A stretch of DNA of 64,000 nt from Abelmoschus esculentus (GCA_035048815.1 JAUCBN010000017.1:6444936-6508935), one strand, 5' to 3'; counted from the stretch's first letter, positions 11,742 through 26,184 are shown. The notes: a model not told the origin generated them from the letters alone. Program-made: numbers and translations.

Positions 11742-12317
11742 TGTAACCCCCTTAGCCCGGCCTAGACGGAACCGACACTAACGGGTTACACGGGAAATAT
11801 CAAACCAAACCTGCGAAGGTTCGATTCGATAAACAACCCTAAAATCCATTATATTTATTTTATTTTATCTTACCTAGATGCACAATCTTATTCCTATGTG
11901 ACAAGGTCTCTTATAAAGCATTAACGGTAACACATTAATTAAAAACAAACATCCGATTAAACACTAACATAGATTAAGGACTAAAACGTAAAACTTTTAG
12001 ATTCAATTAGTAAAGTAGAAATTCTTTCCATCAATAATCAATTAAACATACAAAAGTTCCTCATAGTAAATTTCAACTCAAACGGATCATTCCAACATCA
12101 TCAATTGCATGTTTCTCTAATTTAAGGACCAAAATCTTACAAAATACAAGGACTTCATCCAATTTAGGTTGACTATCTTGAAATTAAATCAACTTTATGC
12201 ATGCATGCAAAATTTCAGCTTAAAATGACATCTATAAGTACCTTAATCGAACAAAGAAAAATATCCGGGACTGAAATATAATTTCTAGCAACTTTCAATT
12301 CTTGGTGATCAAAGGTT

Positions 12318-12512
12318 TCAAAACCTTCCCAGAGGTTCCAAAACTTTTTGTAAAAGGTTTTGAAACTTTCCTGGAAAGTTTCGAAACTTATCGCGTCCAG
12401 TAGCTCCCCAAAATTGAATCTGTCCGCAAGGTTTCGAAACCTTGTGAAGGTTTCGAAACTATTTGACAAAGGTTTCGGAACCTTCATTCAAAGGGTTCGA
12501 AACTTTGGGTCT
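12318..12512. repeat. Cluster of GTTTCGAAAC-type palindromic motifs
   Basis: About eight variants of AGGTTTCGAAACCTT occur 20-30 bp apart, for example GGTTTCGAAACC, AGTTTCGAAACTT and GGTTTCGGAACC. The same block is present in the other LTR at 20478-20675. Similar motif clusters occur in two other places in the window. Confidence 0.85.
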
Positions 12513-13238
12513 GGAACCAAAAGTTTTACTACACTAAATGCACACCAATTACTCAATACTTACCCATTAATTAGAACCACTAAATGCATCAAACCTAAAC
12601 ATAATTAGCAACATATGGCACATAATCAACAACGTCACGGACATCAATCAAGCTATAGGCATGCTCCCTAGAAAATGTTTAACAACATAACAATCATGCT
12701 AGTCACACATTAACAATCCATACAATCCCAAAGCTCACAATTAACAATCAAACAATAATTGTCTTATTACAACATAAACCATAGCCTAAGTACACACTCC
12801 TCACATAGGTTGTGTTACACATTGCCTTGCCCAAATTATTTGCCAAAAACATACCAAATCCAAGTGATTCTTCCCCTTGGTTTCCTTGCCTCGAACGAAG
12901 CTCCAAGTGCCTTTATTTCTCTGGATGGATGAAAAGAGAGCTTAAGCAAACATGCTTAGTGAGGAAGCTCTACACAAATCATCAATGCATCTATTTAAAA
13001 CTATGATAAAACCATAATTTGTAATACATTGTTAAATCATGCATGCTAACATCTCATGCTCATGTTCTTTAAATCATATACATCCTTGAGTTTACATAAT
13101 CTTATCAAAACAATTTATAAATGATGCACAAGGTCCATATCAAATTCATGTATGTATATTGGCATTCTAGTGACCACTTTAATGTGAACCTTGAGTTCAC
13201 CGAATACACGAATCCATTGTTAGAGACCATAGTCCCGT

Positions 13239-13346
13239 CATGACACGAAGTCACCATTGACATGACACGAAGTCACCATTGACATGACACGAAGTCACCA
13301 TTAATATGACACTAAGTCACCATTGACATGACACGAAGTCACCATT
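13239..13346. repeat. 22-bp tandem repeat in the 3' LTR (5 units)
   Basis: The unit is CATGACACGAAGTCACCATT plus GA, repeated five times with small changes. The other LTR has four units at about 21412-21498. The units abut with no spacers. Confidence 0.9.
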
Positions 13347-13566
13347 AGCACTACCACGTACGATTGGACACATAGTCACCCTTGTTACGTGTAGGCGGCT
13401 CTACCACGCACAGTTAGACACAAAGTCAACCTTGTTACGTGTAGGGAATATTCTGTATTCTCAATTTTGTTTATAGTGCACTTAAGACAATCCTAATGAC
13501 ATGTCATTCGTATTCGAATCTAAAGTTAGTGTCACTAAGCCAATATCATAATCAAATGTGCATGAT

Positions 13567-13790
13567 AACTTGCTGCTCATAATGCATACATAACATGTTC
13601 AACAAATGAACCAAAAATCAGGCCCAAAGGCACCACCATGTATAAGACAATTGACCATATTGTATTCCAAATCATATAACTTGCTGCTCATAATGCATGC
13701 ATAATATGTTCAACAAATGAACCAAAAGCCATGCCCAAAGGCACCATCATGTATAAGGCAAATAACCATATTGTATCCCAAATCATTTCT
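13567..13790. repeat. 111-bp tandem duplication in the 3' LTR
   Basis: Two copies begin AACTTGCTGCTCATAATGCA, at 13567 and 13678, and end near CCAAATCAT. The matching pair in the other LTR begins near 21717, so the duplication predates the insertion. Confidence 0.88.
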
Positions 13791-15346
13791 CATATTTTTT
13801 CATAATCATAGATGCTAAATAAGCTATGCATTTCAGCAAGTAATTCTCATGTATGCACCATTTCAAAATATGCTCATGCATTTCTATAAATCTCATTGCA
13901 TTATCAACATAATGCCTTTATCAAATGTAGCCGAAACTCATATCGGTTTATCAAAAACATTTACTTTACTTACTCTTGAACTATGGAAGGTTTTCACACT
14001 CTTCCATAGTCCTCAAAATAGAACCGTACCAAACACGGATCGCTTTAAATCTGTAATCACTCACCAACAAGCGAAATGAGCTTTTGCCGCTATCCGATGA
14101 TCGCACCAACCCACCAGCACTCAAGCTTCTTCTTGTACCTCTTCTACAACATTAAAACAGAGCATTCTCACATCATAACATGCTCAAACCAACAGCCATA
14201 ACCGATCACCGTTAAACTACCGAAAACTTAGCCGAAAAGGCCGTAAACTAAGCCGAAACACATCCGAACAACATCAACCCAAAACCTAACGAATCTAACA
14301 TCTAATCCACTTTAATTATGATCCAAAAACACATTCAAACCATCCTTATATCTCCAGCAACATTAAAGCATCTAAAACAGCCCATAAAACAACTGAAAAA
14401 CACCTTAAAACTACACCGATTGCATTATTCTGGGATTAAATTAATGTGCTATCAAATCAAGAATCAATTAATCATTTAATTAACATAAAAACAAAATTGA
14501 ATCCATCTAATTCCAGCATTGAATAAGATCCAAATAGATTTCACAAAAACATTCACAAAATCACTAGATCTAACATTAAAAACATAGAATCAAGTTTTTA
14601 TTAAAAGATTAGCAAGCTAATACTTGAGAATTTCAATAAAGAACCTTAGAAAATAATAAAAATCCAGAAAATTACCTTCAAGATCTATTCACCAAAAAGA
14701 TGTAATTTCCTCTTCTTGATTCCTTGCAATTTGATGTTGATTTGATAAAATTGATGCTTAGGTTTTGTAAAGAATGAAAAGATGATAAAAATGATGTAAT
14801 CTTTATGGAAAAAGATGCAAAAATCAGCAAAGAATTGAAGAGAAAAGATGAAGAGAAAGTGGAGAGAAAATGAGAGAAAAAGATGAGAGAAATGAGAGAA
14901 AAGTGGTTTTGAAAGAATATGATTAAAAATCTCTAATTAAAATAATTAAAACACATTTTGGTGAATAAATCATTATTAAAAATTAGAAATGGTTTTATGG
15001 ACCTCTAAGGATTCTAAGTTTAGCTTGCTTTTCAATTTAGTCACTAAAATAACATAATTTTCGAAAATTATAAAATAAGTCCTCCAATTTTTTCAAAAAT
15101 TACAAATTGGTCACTTATGCATAATTAAGCATAATTAAAAATCATTATAAAATGCAAATTATTTTCTTTTAATCTTGAAACACATTTTCAATATTTTAAA
15201 TCATATTCCAAAATTATTATTTTTCTTAATTAAAAATATCCTTATTTTATTTTCCCCGAAATAATGAACCGGAGAACCCGATTCGACCTGAATCGAATCC
15301 TCCTAACTAAGCCTAAACTAATAACCTCAAAAACGGGATGTTACAA

Positions 15347-15359
15347 CTCTCCCTCTCTT
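15347..15359 (-). other. Polypurine tract of the chromovirus
   Basis: The minus strand reads AAGAGAGGGAGAG immediately before the 3' LTR start TGTAACATCC, the plus-strand priming site of the element. Confidence 0.88.
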
Positions 15360-17010
15360 AAGAAAATTTCGTCCTCGAAATTTACTTGAAGTAAACACGT
15401 GAGGAATTACTCCTCCAAACTTTTTCCTTGTCTCCCAAGTTGCCTCTTCGCCACCTCGGTGCTTCCAAAGCACTTTAACCAAACCTATGGTTCTTCATCG
15501 AAAAACCTTTGTATCCATATCCAAAATCCTCACCGGTTCCTTCTCATAACTCATATCCGCCCTTAACTTAGACTCCTCAACTAGAACAACATGAAAAGGA
15601 TCTGAACGATACTTACGAAGCATCGATACATCGAAACACATAATGCATCTTACTCAACTCCACCAGCAACCTCAACCGATAACAACCAATTAGCTCTAAC
15701 ACCTCACATGGCCCAATAAAACGATGACCCAACTTACTCTTACGTCCAAACCTCATCACCTTCTTCCACGGAGAACCTTAAGAACACTTTGTCCCCAACA
15801 GTACACTCTATCTCTCTACGCTTTAAATCGGCATAGGACTTCTGCCTATCCGAAGCTTCCTTAAGTTTAGCACATATCAACTTAACCTTCTCATCCGTAT
15901 CTTTAAAACTTGAGGCAAAGAAACATACTTTTGCCCAACTTCTATCCAACACAAAGGTGTACAACACCTATGCCCGTATAAAGCCTCAAACGGTACCATC
16001 CGTACACTCGCTTGGAGCTACTATTATATACAAACTCCACTAAAGATAACTGTTTCTCCCAAGAACCTTGAAACTCGATGACATAACCCCTCAACATATC
16101 TTCCAAAGTCTGAATAACACGCTCAGACTGTCCATCCGTCTGTGGATGATAAGCTGTACTAAAGCTAAGCCTCGTACCCAAAATAACCTACAAACTCCTC
16201 CAAAACTTAGATGTAAACCGCGGATCTCTATCCGATATGATCGACTTAGGCACACCATGCAATTTCACCACCTCAGGAACATACAAATCTGCTAACTTAT
16301 CCATGGAATACGTCGTATGCATGGCAAGAAAATGTGTACACTTCGTAAATCTATCAACAACCACCCATATAAAATCCTTTTTGGATGGTGTTAATGGCAA
16401 CCCCGTCACAAAATCCATGGTAATTCTCTCTCATTTTGATTTCGGAACTTGAACCGGTTGTAACAAACCTGCAGGAAACTTATGTTCAGCTTTCACCCGC
16501 TGACACACCATACAACGAGAAAAAAAACTCCATCACATCTCTCTTTAAACCAACCGAAAAGTACATACTTTTGAGATCTCTATACACCTTCACACTACCC
16601 GGATGCATAGCAAACGGACTAGTATGAGCTTCCACTAAGATAGCTTGCCTCAACTCTTGATCATCCAGCACTATAATCCGACCTCTAAAATACAACACCC
16701 CATCATCATCAAAACGATACTCGGTCGGTCTACCCCCAGCCATATCCTCCACAAAAGGTACCAACGTCTCATTCTCTAACTGTTTCACCTTATCATCTCA
16801 ACCAAGATAGGCTTTACTTACAACTCCACCACTCAACCACCATCCTTTGAAATACTAAACTTAGCAAACATCACCCTCAACTCAACTGCCGTCTTATGGC
16901 TTAAAGATTCAGCCATCACATTAGCTTACCCTGGATGGTATGCAACAGACAACCCACACTTACCCTCTTCGGAAAACCAACAAATTCTTTCCTCACACCA
17001 AAGCAACAAT
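15360..17010 (-). pseudogene. Chromovirus pol 3' end: RNase H end, integrase, chromodomain
   Basis: Minus-strand order: the end of RNase H with VAYHPG, a stop, ANVMAESLSHKTAVEL (about 16950-16890); a zinc-binding integrase segment with YRFDDDGVLYFRGRIIVLDD, AHTSPFAMHPG and YRDLKSMYF (16788-16486); the integrase core with MDFVTGLPLTP, VVVDRFTKCTHFL, PKSIISDRDPRF (16418-16188) and STAYHPQTDGQSERVIQTLE (16181-15942); SYADLKRREIECTVGDKVFL (about 15830); RFIGPCEVLELIG; and a chromodomain-like end with EPVRILDMDTKVF, LVKVLWKHRGGEEATWE (about 15570-15420). The D,D,E spacing is broken by frameshifts. The chromodomain normally targets the integrase to chromatin. The element is not autonomous as it stands. 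Confidence 0.9.
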
Positions 17011-19896
17011 ACACAACCTACCACACCATCTCAACCTTTATAGAAAACATAACTCAAAAGGAAACCCCATAAGGTTGATAACCAACTCTTGATAACTGCA
17101 ACGATTTCCTTACCACCACCATCGAACTAACCTTAATTTTGACATCATCCCACATACCAGGTAACCAACTAAGCCTTTCACCAACCTCCACTCCACACAA
17201 CAAACTTCAAACTAACTTTGCACAAAACTGTCAACATTGTCTTAAGCAAACTCCACCACCACCAACAACTTTATTATGAGTCATATTAACCATATCACAA
17301 CACCACAACATACCATCCATTCACCTATGAATGATAAAACCCAACATCCAAACAACAACCTATGTCGATCCTAAAAACTTTCAAATCTTATCATGTTATA
17401 GATACACCACTCACACATCTTTCCAGTGGGACTTAGGAACCCAAGAAAACCGTACTCCAACAAACGATTGATCCAACAAACCTCATAAGAAAACTCCACA
17501 CCATCGATAGAACTTACTACCAAACTTATGATGATTCTTCCCGACTTCAACCCTGGGCACCCTTACTACTACTAATAACCCAAAGAAAATCGATACTCAT
17601 TCTTACCTTATCAGCAAGATAAACATTTTCATATGATTCAAACATAATCCAAACCAGCTTAGTCAAATACACATGTTTTCCCCAACTCCTACCATAACAC
17701 TTGCCACCAAACTCATGGAAAAAGATTACCATAAGCCTTGCTCAAGATACCATTCCATCTCGACACTTTCCGTAATAACCATGCGGTTAACATAGGATAA
17801 AAAGATTCTCAACACAAAACTAAACCTTGCCAAGAACATATCCTTCACTAGACCCTCAATAAACACTTTGCCACGACTTGTCCCCGATCAACTTTAACAA
17901 GGTTGAATTTTGCTCATAGATCCACCATATAACTAGGTCTCACTATAGGTTAACCGGACATCTTCCCTTGTAACTCCACAACAACCCAGGCTTATCCCAC
18001 ATAACAAACTCCCATTGCAAGCATCCTTATGTAAGCCAAGTCATCCCCGGTTGCTAACATTCTTCAAAACATATCATACAAGAAACTTACCAACTTTGTG
18101 TCGACCTTAACATTATACTCATTATAACGATAATATCTCCAACTTAAGGTTTAGCCACCATAACCAACTCCACCAAGGTTCAAAATTTAAAATCTACACA
18201 TAATTAAGTGCCTTGATACTTAACCCAAAACTTTTTCCCATTATCAACTTATCGACAAACCAACTCTTATATTAACTATACCTTAACAAAATCCGAACTT
18301 GTAAAACTATTCCTTTCACTAGCTCCAACATCTCTTATTTTATAACCTTACCAAAGCGGTAACCATATTGATGAAACATCCACAAACACGAACCCACCGA
18401 ACATAAAACCTTAAAACACTTTTCGATAAAAGCAAACCCACAAGACTGAACAATAGATACAAACCATAAATTGTCCAGCGATCCACATTACACCTCTTTA
18501 GACATCATCAAAGACTAACTTTACCCGAAGTATATCCAACTTAACATCCTATAAACACAACATGTACACTTCCTCCTTTATAGTACAACCATACCTCTCA
18601 AGGTCACAACAATCTATGATTCAAACCCCCGATTTCACAACTCTCATACCAATATGTATCTCATATTTTACTTCCATCCTGACCATACCAGATTGGTCAC
18701 AACCTCCGATCTAACTGCACACTAACCATACTATAAAGAATTCCATGTAATTTCCACAAAATAATTTCACATCACTCAGAAAAAACACCAACCCGCCTTA
18801 CTCTACAAAACATGCTGTAACCTTGTTACAACCTCCAGATCTTAACTAGAAAGAATCCGCAAAACTCAGCCCTTCCTTTAGTAATGACCAACTCAAACTA
18901 ACCATATCACAGTGTATTTACTTTGGTTTCAAACATTCACAACTCTGAGACCAACCACTCATTGTTCATCCAAGACTATTCCCTAACCAAAAGGGTAGCT
19001 TGCCCACTACACATTCAGCTTAACACCACAAGAAAGTTCTTTCAACCTCTTCTTTTTTTTTCCATACCTTCACCTTAAAAGAACCAACCACACTCCACTT
19101 ACACCCTCAAGGAGCTACTCACAAGTGTGAACAAATGTATGCATGATTTCCTGTATGCCCTCATAAATGCCTATGCAAGTGCATATGCATGTAAATGCAA
19201 TTTCTAATGTCATGCTCAAGAATGCATGCATGTCCTACATTATCTATAAATATACATATATTTGCTCTTAATCTAAACATGATCATTGTTCACACTCACA
19301 AATAACATCCTCAATTCCAACAATTTCAACTACCATCCTATTGACAGCTCCCAAGTCAGATTAACAACAGCCGTACCATATTCAACAAACTAAAACACAC
19401 CCGAAAGAACGGTGCAACACCATAAACTAACCTTCCGGCCTAATCGAAGGCACACTCACAGAGGAGGAAGAATTTATTCTTCCCTAACAGTCGTTTCATC
19501 TTCAATCTTGACCATCAAAGTTCATACCAACAATATCTAGTGACTTACGTCTCAAAAACATATTCAAAAACTTTAAACATGCAGTTCAAAACATAATGTT
19601 CAAATAAAACAAACTTACATTCGGGCAAGATCTAAGGGAAAACTGAGAGCATCTGAAAATATGTTGGCATTGGCAATGTGTAACCGATACCTCAGTTTAA
19701 CCATCATTACGAAAAGTACAATCATCACGAATAAATTTTCCCACTCCAACAACATATCATGCTCAATCACACATATCATGATCAATCGTACATTTAAGCA
19801 CATAACTTAGCAATCCTATATATGATTTAACCAACCAACTACACACTTTACAAATCAACAACATATTTTACAAACCTTACAACACACTTTTCAAAC
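17011..19896 (-). other. Internal chromovirus region without recognisable RT, protease or gag
   Basis: This lies between the primer site and the RNase H/integrase remnants, where gag, protease and RT would be expected. I could not recognise any RT core motif, protease DTG/DSG or zinc knuckle on the minus strand; only short open pieces remain (for example 17732-17547 and 19803-19615). It is either far more decayed than the integrase part or replaced by unrelated sequence. Confidence 0.55.
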
Positions 19897-19912
19897 CTGG
19901 CTTTGATACCAC
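19897..19912 (-). other. tRNA-iMet primer binding site of the chromovirus
   Basis: The minus strand reads TGGTATCAAAGCCAGG, four bases after the 5' LTR end. It is one base off the usual TGGTATCAGAGC core. Confidence 0.88.
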
Positions 19913-22900
19913 CAAATGTAACCCTCTTAGCCCGGCCTAGACGGAACTGACACTAACGGGTTACACGGGGAATATAAAACCAAACCCGCGAAGGTTCGAT
20001 TCGGTAAACAACCCTAAAATCCGTTATATTTTTTTATTTTATCTTACCTAGATGCACAATCTTATTCCTATGTGACAAGGTCTCTTATAAAGCATTAACG
20101 GTAACACATTAATTAAAAACAAACATCCGATTAAAAACTAACATAGATTAAGGACTAAAACATAAAACTTTTAGATTCAATTAGTAAAGTAGAAATTCTT
20201 TCCATCAATAATCAATTAAACATACAAAAGTTCCTCATAGTAAATTTCAACTCAAACGGATCATTCTAACATCATCAATTGCATGTTTCTCTAATTTAAG
20301 GACCAAAATGTAAATCTTACAAAATACAAGGACTTCATCCAATTTAGGTTGACTATCTTGAAATTAAATCAACTTTATGCATGCATGCAAAAATGACATC
20401 TATAAGTACCTTAATCGAACAAAGGAAAATATCCAGGACTGAAATATAATTTCTAGCAACTTTCAATTCTTGGTGATAAAAGGTTTCGAAACCTTCCCAG
20501 AGGTTCCGAAACTTTTTGTAAAAGGTTTCAAAACTTTCCTAGAAAGTTTCGAAACTTATCGCGTCCAATAGCTCCCCAGAATTGAATCTTCCCGCAAGGT
20601 TCGAAACCTTGTGAAAGTTTCGAAACTATTTGACAAAGGTTTCGGAGCCTTCATCCAAAGGTTTCGAAACTTTGGGTCTGGAACCAAAAGTTTCACTACA
20701 CTAAATGCACACCAATTACTCAATACTTACCCATTAATTAGAACCACTAAATGCATCAAACCTAAACATAATTAACAACATATGGCACATAATCAACAAC
20801 GTCACGAACATCAATCAAGCTATAGGCATGCTCCCTAGAAAATGTTTAACAACATAACAATCATGCTAGTCACACATCAACAATCCATACAATCCCAAAG
20901 CTCACAATTAACAATCAAACAATAATTGTCTTATTACAACATACACCATAGCCTAAGTACACACTCCTCACATAGGTTGTGTTACACATTGCCTTGCCCA
21001 AATTATTTGCCAAAATCATACCAAATCCAAGTGATTCTTCCCCTTGGTTTCCTTGCCTCGAACGAAGCTCCAAATGCCTTTATTTCTTTGGATGGATGAA
21101 AAGAGAGCTTAAGCAAACATGCTTAGTGAGGAAGCTCTACACAAATCATCAATGCATCTATTTAAAACCATGATAAAACCATAAATTATAATACATTGTT
21201 AAATCATGCATGCTAACATCTCATGCTCATGTTCTTTAAATCATATGCATCCTTGAGTTCACATAATCTTATCAAAACAATTTATAAATGATGCACAATG
21301 TCCATAACAAATTCATGTATGTATATTGACATTCTAGTGACCACTTTAATGTGAACCTTGAGTTTACTGAATACACGGATCTATTGTTAGAGACCATAGT
21401 CCCGTCATGACATGACACGAAGTCACCATTGACATGACATGAAGTCACCATTAACATGACACTAAGTCACCATTGATATGACACGAAGTCACCATTAGCA
21501 CTACTACGTACGATTGGACACATAGTCACCCTTGTTACGTATAGGCGGCTCTACCACATACGGTTAGAGACAAAGTCACCCTTGTTATGTATAGGCAATA
21601 TTCTGTATTCTCAATTTTGTTTATAGTGCACTTAAGACAATCCTAATGACATGTCATTCGTATTCGAATCTAAAGTTAGTATCACTAAGCTAATATCATA
21701 ATTAAATGTGCATGATAACTTGCTGCTCATAATGCATACATAACATGTTCAACAAATGAACCAAAAGCCAGGACCAAAGGCACCATCATGTATAAGGCAA
21801 TTAACCATATTATATTCCAAATCATAAAACTTGCTGCTCATAATGCATGTATAATATGTTCAACAAATGAACTAAAAGCCATGCCCAAAGGCACCATCAT
21901 GTATAAGGCAAATAACCATATTGTATCCCAAATCATTTCTTATAATTTTTCATAATCATGGATGCTAAATAAGCTATGCATTTCAGCAAATAATTCTCAT
22001 GTATGCACCATTTCAAAACATGCTCATGCATTTCCATAAATCTCATTGCATTACCAACATAATGCCTTTATCAAATGTAGCTGAAACTCATATCAGTTTA
22101 TCAAAAACATTTACTTTACTTACTATTTAACTATGGAAGGTTTTCACACTCTTCCATAGTCCCCAAAACAGAACCATACCAAACGCGGATCGCTTTAAAT
22201 CTGTAATCACTCACCAACAAGCGAAACGAGCTTTTGACGCTATCCGATGATCGCACCAACGCACCAGCACTCAAGCTTCTTCTTGTACCTCTTCTACAAC
22301 ATTAAAACAAAGCATTCTCACATCATAACATGCTCAAACCAACAGCCATAACCGATCACCGTTAAACTACCGAAAACTTAGCCGAAAAGGCCGTAAACTA
22401 AGTCGAAACGCATCCGAACAACATCAGCCCAAAACCTAACGAATCTAACATCTAATCCACTTCAATTATGATCCAAAAACATATTCAAACCATCCTTATA
22501 TCTCCAGAAACATTAAAGCATCTAAAACAGCCCATAAAACAACCGAAAAGCACCTTAAAACTACACCGATTGCATTATTCCGGGATTGTAGCGACCTTTT
22601 TAAGAGAGAATTTTGAAAAATGGAAAGCGAGAAATTAATTTGAAATGTGCATGTTGGAGGTAAAAGGTCTTTGATGCTACGATTTAATCCCCTTTGAAAA
22701 TGTTACCTAAAAACATTAACTCATTTAAAAACGATAAAATTGGAGTCGCCACTGGTCACTTAGGTAGACCGGACACCGTAAAAAGAAAACCAGAGATTCA
22801 CTTTAGAAATGGGTTCGGGAGTTGGTTACGCATGGGGAAGGATTAGCACCCCCAACACGCCCTGAAATCGGTACCAAAAATATTTACAAAAATCATTTTT

Positions 22901-25900
22901 GAACTTCAATTTAATTTTAAATTGGTTTCTAAATTCAAAATTAACCTTAATTAAACGGGCTTAATTTAATTGATGAATTCAAATTAATAAAATATTTAAT
23001 TAATAAGGATGACGATACACCGGACCAAAGACTAAAACGACGTCAAATAATACTGACTGTCGGGTTAGTTTAAGGTTCGAATCTCGTATGTCACCTTTAT
23101 GCATGATGCAAGCATAAAGAAATGATATCATGGTCTTGTTAATTTTAATTTCTATTTACCTAGAGATGATAAGAATTAATTAGAATATTCGATTAATCTC
23201 CGATAATCTGAACGATTATTACACGAATATAAAAATTAATAAATACCTCTCTTTTTATAGTTTTAAAGTCCAAATTAATTAACAAAATTGCTTATAAAAG
23301 TAAGGTCACATGAATGAATGATAAAATAAAGATGCATTAAAAGGACCATATGCATAACACATAATAAATGTAAAAAGAAAGTCATGGTCTGCATATATAT
23401 GGAACGTAGGCTACAGACATGGTGGCTAATATGTATCAACAACACATGGCAATGAAATGGAGAGACAAGGCATAGAAATATACAATGAAGTAATGACTCC
23501 TTCACATGCAACGTGGGATTACACGTGAGCGATGGGCTTATATAAACTATATATTAAAAAGATAATCTAACATATACGTACCACATATACCCTACAAAAA
23601 TGATATGTGTACATTGTGGACTAAAGTAAAGAAAGAAAACATAGCCATATCTACACATAGGTGAATCGCATGCAAATATATCTACATTATTGGACATTTC
23701 AAAGTACATAAAATGTGAATACATAATAATACGTGTGAAATTTAAAGGCTTATGACTAACAAGTATATATAACCTATAAATGTATAATGACATACGTAAT
23801 GTAAATAACATATATGATGCGGTGGATAACATATCTAATAATATAAACAACATCTAATATTTACGACGATGTAAAATATAAAAACAGAATAATATTTACA
23901 ATAAACACACATTTTATGGTATAACGACATGTAAAAAGGAGTATGAAATAATAATGCGTAGAAGAAACAATAAATAAATATGATTCGATATATAATCTAT
24001 AAAGCACATTCTATGCGATAATAAATACATAGTATAATAACTAGATTCATTATATAAGACATAAGATAAAAAGATAAAATGTACATTTAGAGGAAAGAAA
24101 AATGCGATAATTCATGCCACTTACCTATTATAATATAATTACCATGATATAGCAATCTATCTAATATTTAAAATACAATAAAAAAGGTAAATAAAAAGAA
24201 AAGAAACGTAAGTCAAAATGGGAGAAGCTATAAATATTCATTTTTGTCAATATTGGTTTAAACATGAGTTAAATGAATATAGAAATAAAAAAATAATTAT
24301 TTTAATATAATAAATAAAAACAAAAAAGTAAAGATTAAGTAAAATGGAAATGACGTTCAATTCTTTTCCGAAAAATGCTCCCCTATCCAACATTCAAAGA
24401 AACAAATTAAAGCTCTATGAAAATTGATCATTCCCAAGGCCGGTTTAAATAAAAATAAATACTAAAAAAATTTGAAACCCAACATTAAAACAAAACCAAA
24501 AAACCTAATCAATATTTGATACTTAGCCTTTTACAATTCTACCAAAACAGTGGCCTCACTTCTCGATAGAGCTCCGACCGGTCATAGGCGTGAAGCCTCA
24601 CGGCGGACCAACCTGGCCAAGGAAAAGGTAAGCTTTCAAGACATGCTTTTTAATATTAGAAGAGAAACAAAAGAGAGAAGAAAGATTTCCTTCTGTTTCT
24701 CCCTTACGCCGTTCATCGATTACATCTCACGGCGGAGTAAGCTTACAAGGGTGAAGAAATTCAGACTCAACAAAGAAGGTAAGCATTCTAAAACTTCAAT
24801 CTTTTACTTAGATTTGAACATAAATCTCCTTTTTCAGAAGTTTTTATTTTAAAACATAGATAATATTTGTGATTATTTTTGTTTTGAAAATAGATAAGAG
24901 ATTTGAAAGCTTGCTGAAAACAACAACAAAAAAACTTTAGACCTTTGATTCTTCGAAAAGGGAACACGAAGTTTTTACCTTAGATCAGAGGATTTTTCAT
25001 TCTAGAATTTCGTTAACCTTGAAAGCTTTTCTAGGTTACAATCTGAAGAAAAGATTTACAAGGGAGACCCCTCACTAGTCAAACCGAAACGCTCCTCCTT
25101 TTTTTTTTCAGAATTTCTCTCCCTCTGTTCTTATACCAGCCCCCCAATTCCCGTTTACAAACGCTCCCCATTTCATGATTTCTGGATTTTCCAGAAATGG
25201 AATCCTGTCATATCCAATGTCTTCTTTTTCCCGATTTTCTGGGATATGGGGTCTGACATTTTGATTTGGCTTTAGCGTGTCCATTTTTCTGGGATATCCA
25301 TGACTTTGCTTTGATATTTTCTTTGTGTATGGTGGCTGGAAGCTGGATCTGTGTACGGCGGCCGCGAAGCTGCGGTGATGGTGCCACGTCACGGGGGAGA
25401 TGAACAGACGATAGATGTCTGGTGGTGATTGTGGTCGTCCGATTTGTCTAAATCCAAGGGTCCTTGTTCTCCGACGGCTGCAACAAGAAAAAAGAGCATC
25501 AGATATTGGTTCTAGGTTTTAGATTTAGGTTTTTGATATTGGGCTTGATCGGTTTTGGGCTTGAAGCATTATTATTTGGGCATGTATTATTTATATATGT
25601 ATAATAGATTAGACATCAATATTTTTTTGGACTGATATATAATGGGCTGATAATATTTTTATTTATAATTTTTTTTTAAAAAAAAAAAAATTTAATGCAT
25701 ATACTCATGTGATAATATATTCATGCAAATAATACATATATTACACTAATATACACACAATGAATGACATGCAATACTAACAATATATGTGTCAATATTT
25801 ATACCTATGCGACATTAACAACAAAATTAATAGACACATGCATACAAATGACACACGCAAACTTACAATATAAACATACTAAATTTTTGTTAACATAGGC

Positions 25901-25991
25901 AAACATTCACTAACATATTCTTGAATGGTGACATTCACACATATGAAGATGACATGTATTATAATATTTTTTGCTCTTTTTTATTTTTTTC

Positions 25992-26077
25992 TTTTTTCAC
26001 ATGTTATATACGCCCATTAATTAAAGCCTTTATTTTAAACATAAAAAGATTAGGCCCGGACAAAAATGGTGATTACA
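25992..26077 (+). repeat. Internal copy of the solo LTR's terminal 86 bp
   Basis: This runs from TTTTTTCACATGTTATATAC through ATTAGGCCCGGAC to GGTGATTACA and reappears at 26915-27001, the end of the element, with one visible difference (GGCCC versus GACCC). Confidence 0.9.
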
Positions 26078-26184
26078 GTTGCCCCTCTTTGCTTACACTT
26101 GTAAAACAAGGGTAAAGCAAAGACCATAATCACTAGTTTTGTCCTACTTCCCTGTTAGTACGATTTGCTCTCTTGAAATGGTAA

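Larger units (their letters stand above)
11742..15345 (-). repeat. 3' LTR of the chromovirus, 3604 bp
   Basis: The plus strand starts TGTAACCCCCTTAGCCCGG and ends AAAACGGGATGTTACA. The partner is the right LTR, into which a solo LTR is nested. It contains a cluster of GTTTCGAAAC-type motifs (12318-12512), five 22-bp tandem units (13239-13346) and a 111-bp tandem duplication (13567-13790). No host gene is present; the short open stretches here (for example 12812-13006) also occur in the other LTR and are not genes. Confidence 0.93.

Noticed and set aside
12812..13006. 64-codon open frame present twice (also 20979-21173)
   Set aside because: Both copies are the same position in the two LTRs of one element. 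Conservation reflects recent LTR identity, not coding.
13239..13346. Regular short repeats resembling a CRISPR array
   Set aside because: The 22-bp units abut directly with no unique spacers, sit in a plant LTR and occur in both LTR copies. This is an ordinary tandem repeat.
23060..23100. GGTTCGAATC, a tRNA B-box-like sequence
   Set aside because: No A box or cloverleaf can be formed in the 80 bases upstream, and it lies inside a solo LTR.
24550..24852. 100-codon open frame in the nested solo LTR
   Set aside because: No recognisable domain; it lies within LTR leader-like sequence and has splice-like and low-complexity neighbours. Not supported as a gene.
25680..25692. Homopolymer run as a possible retroposon poly(A) tail
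   Set aside because: It is inside the nested LTR, with T-rich and A-rich runs side by side and no target duplication, so it is low-complexity sequence.
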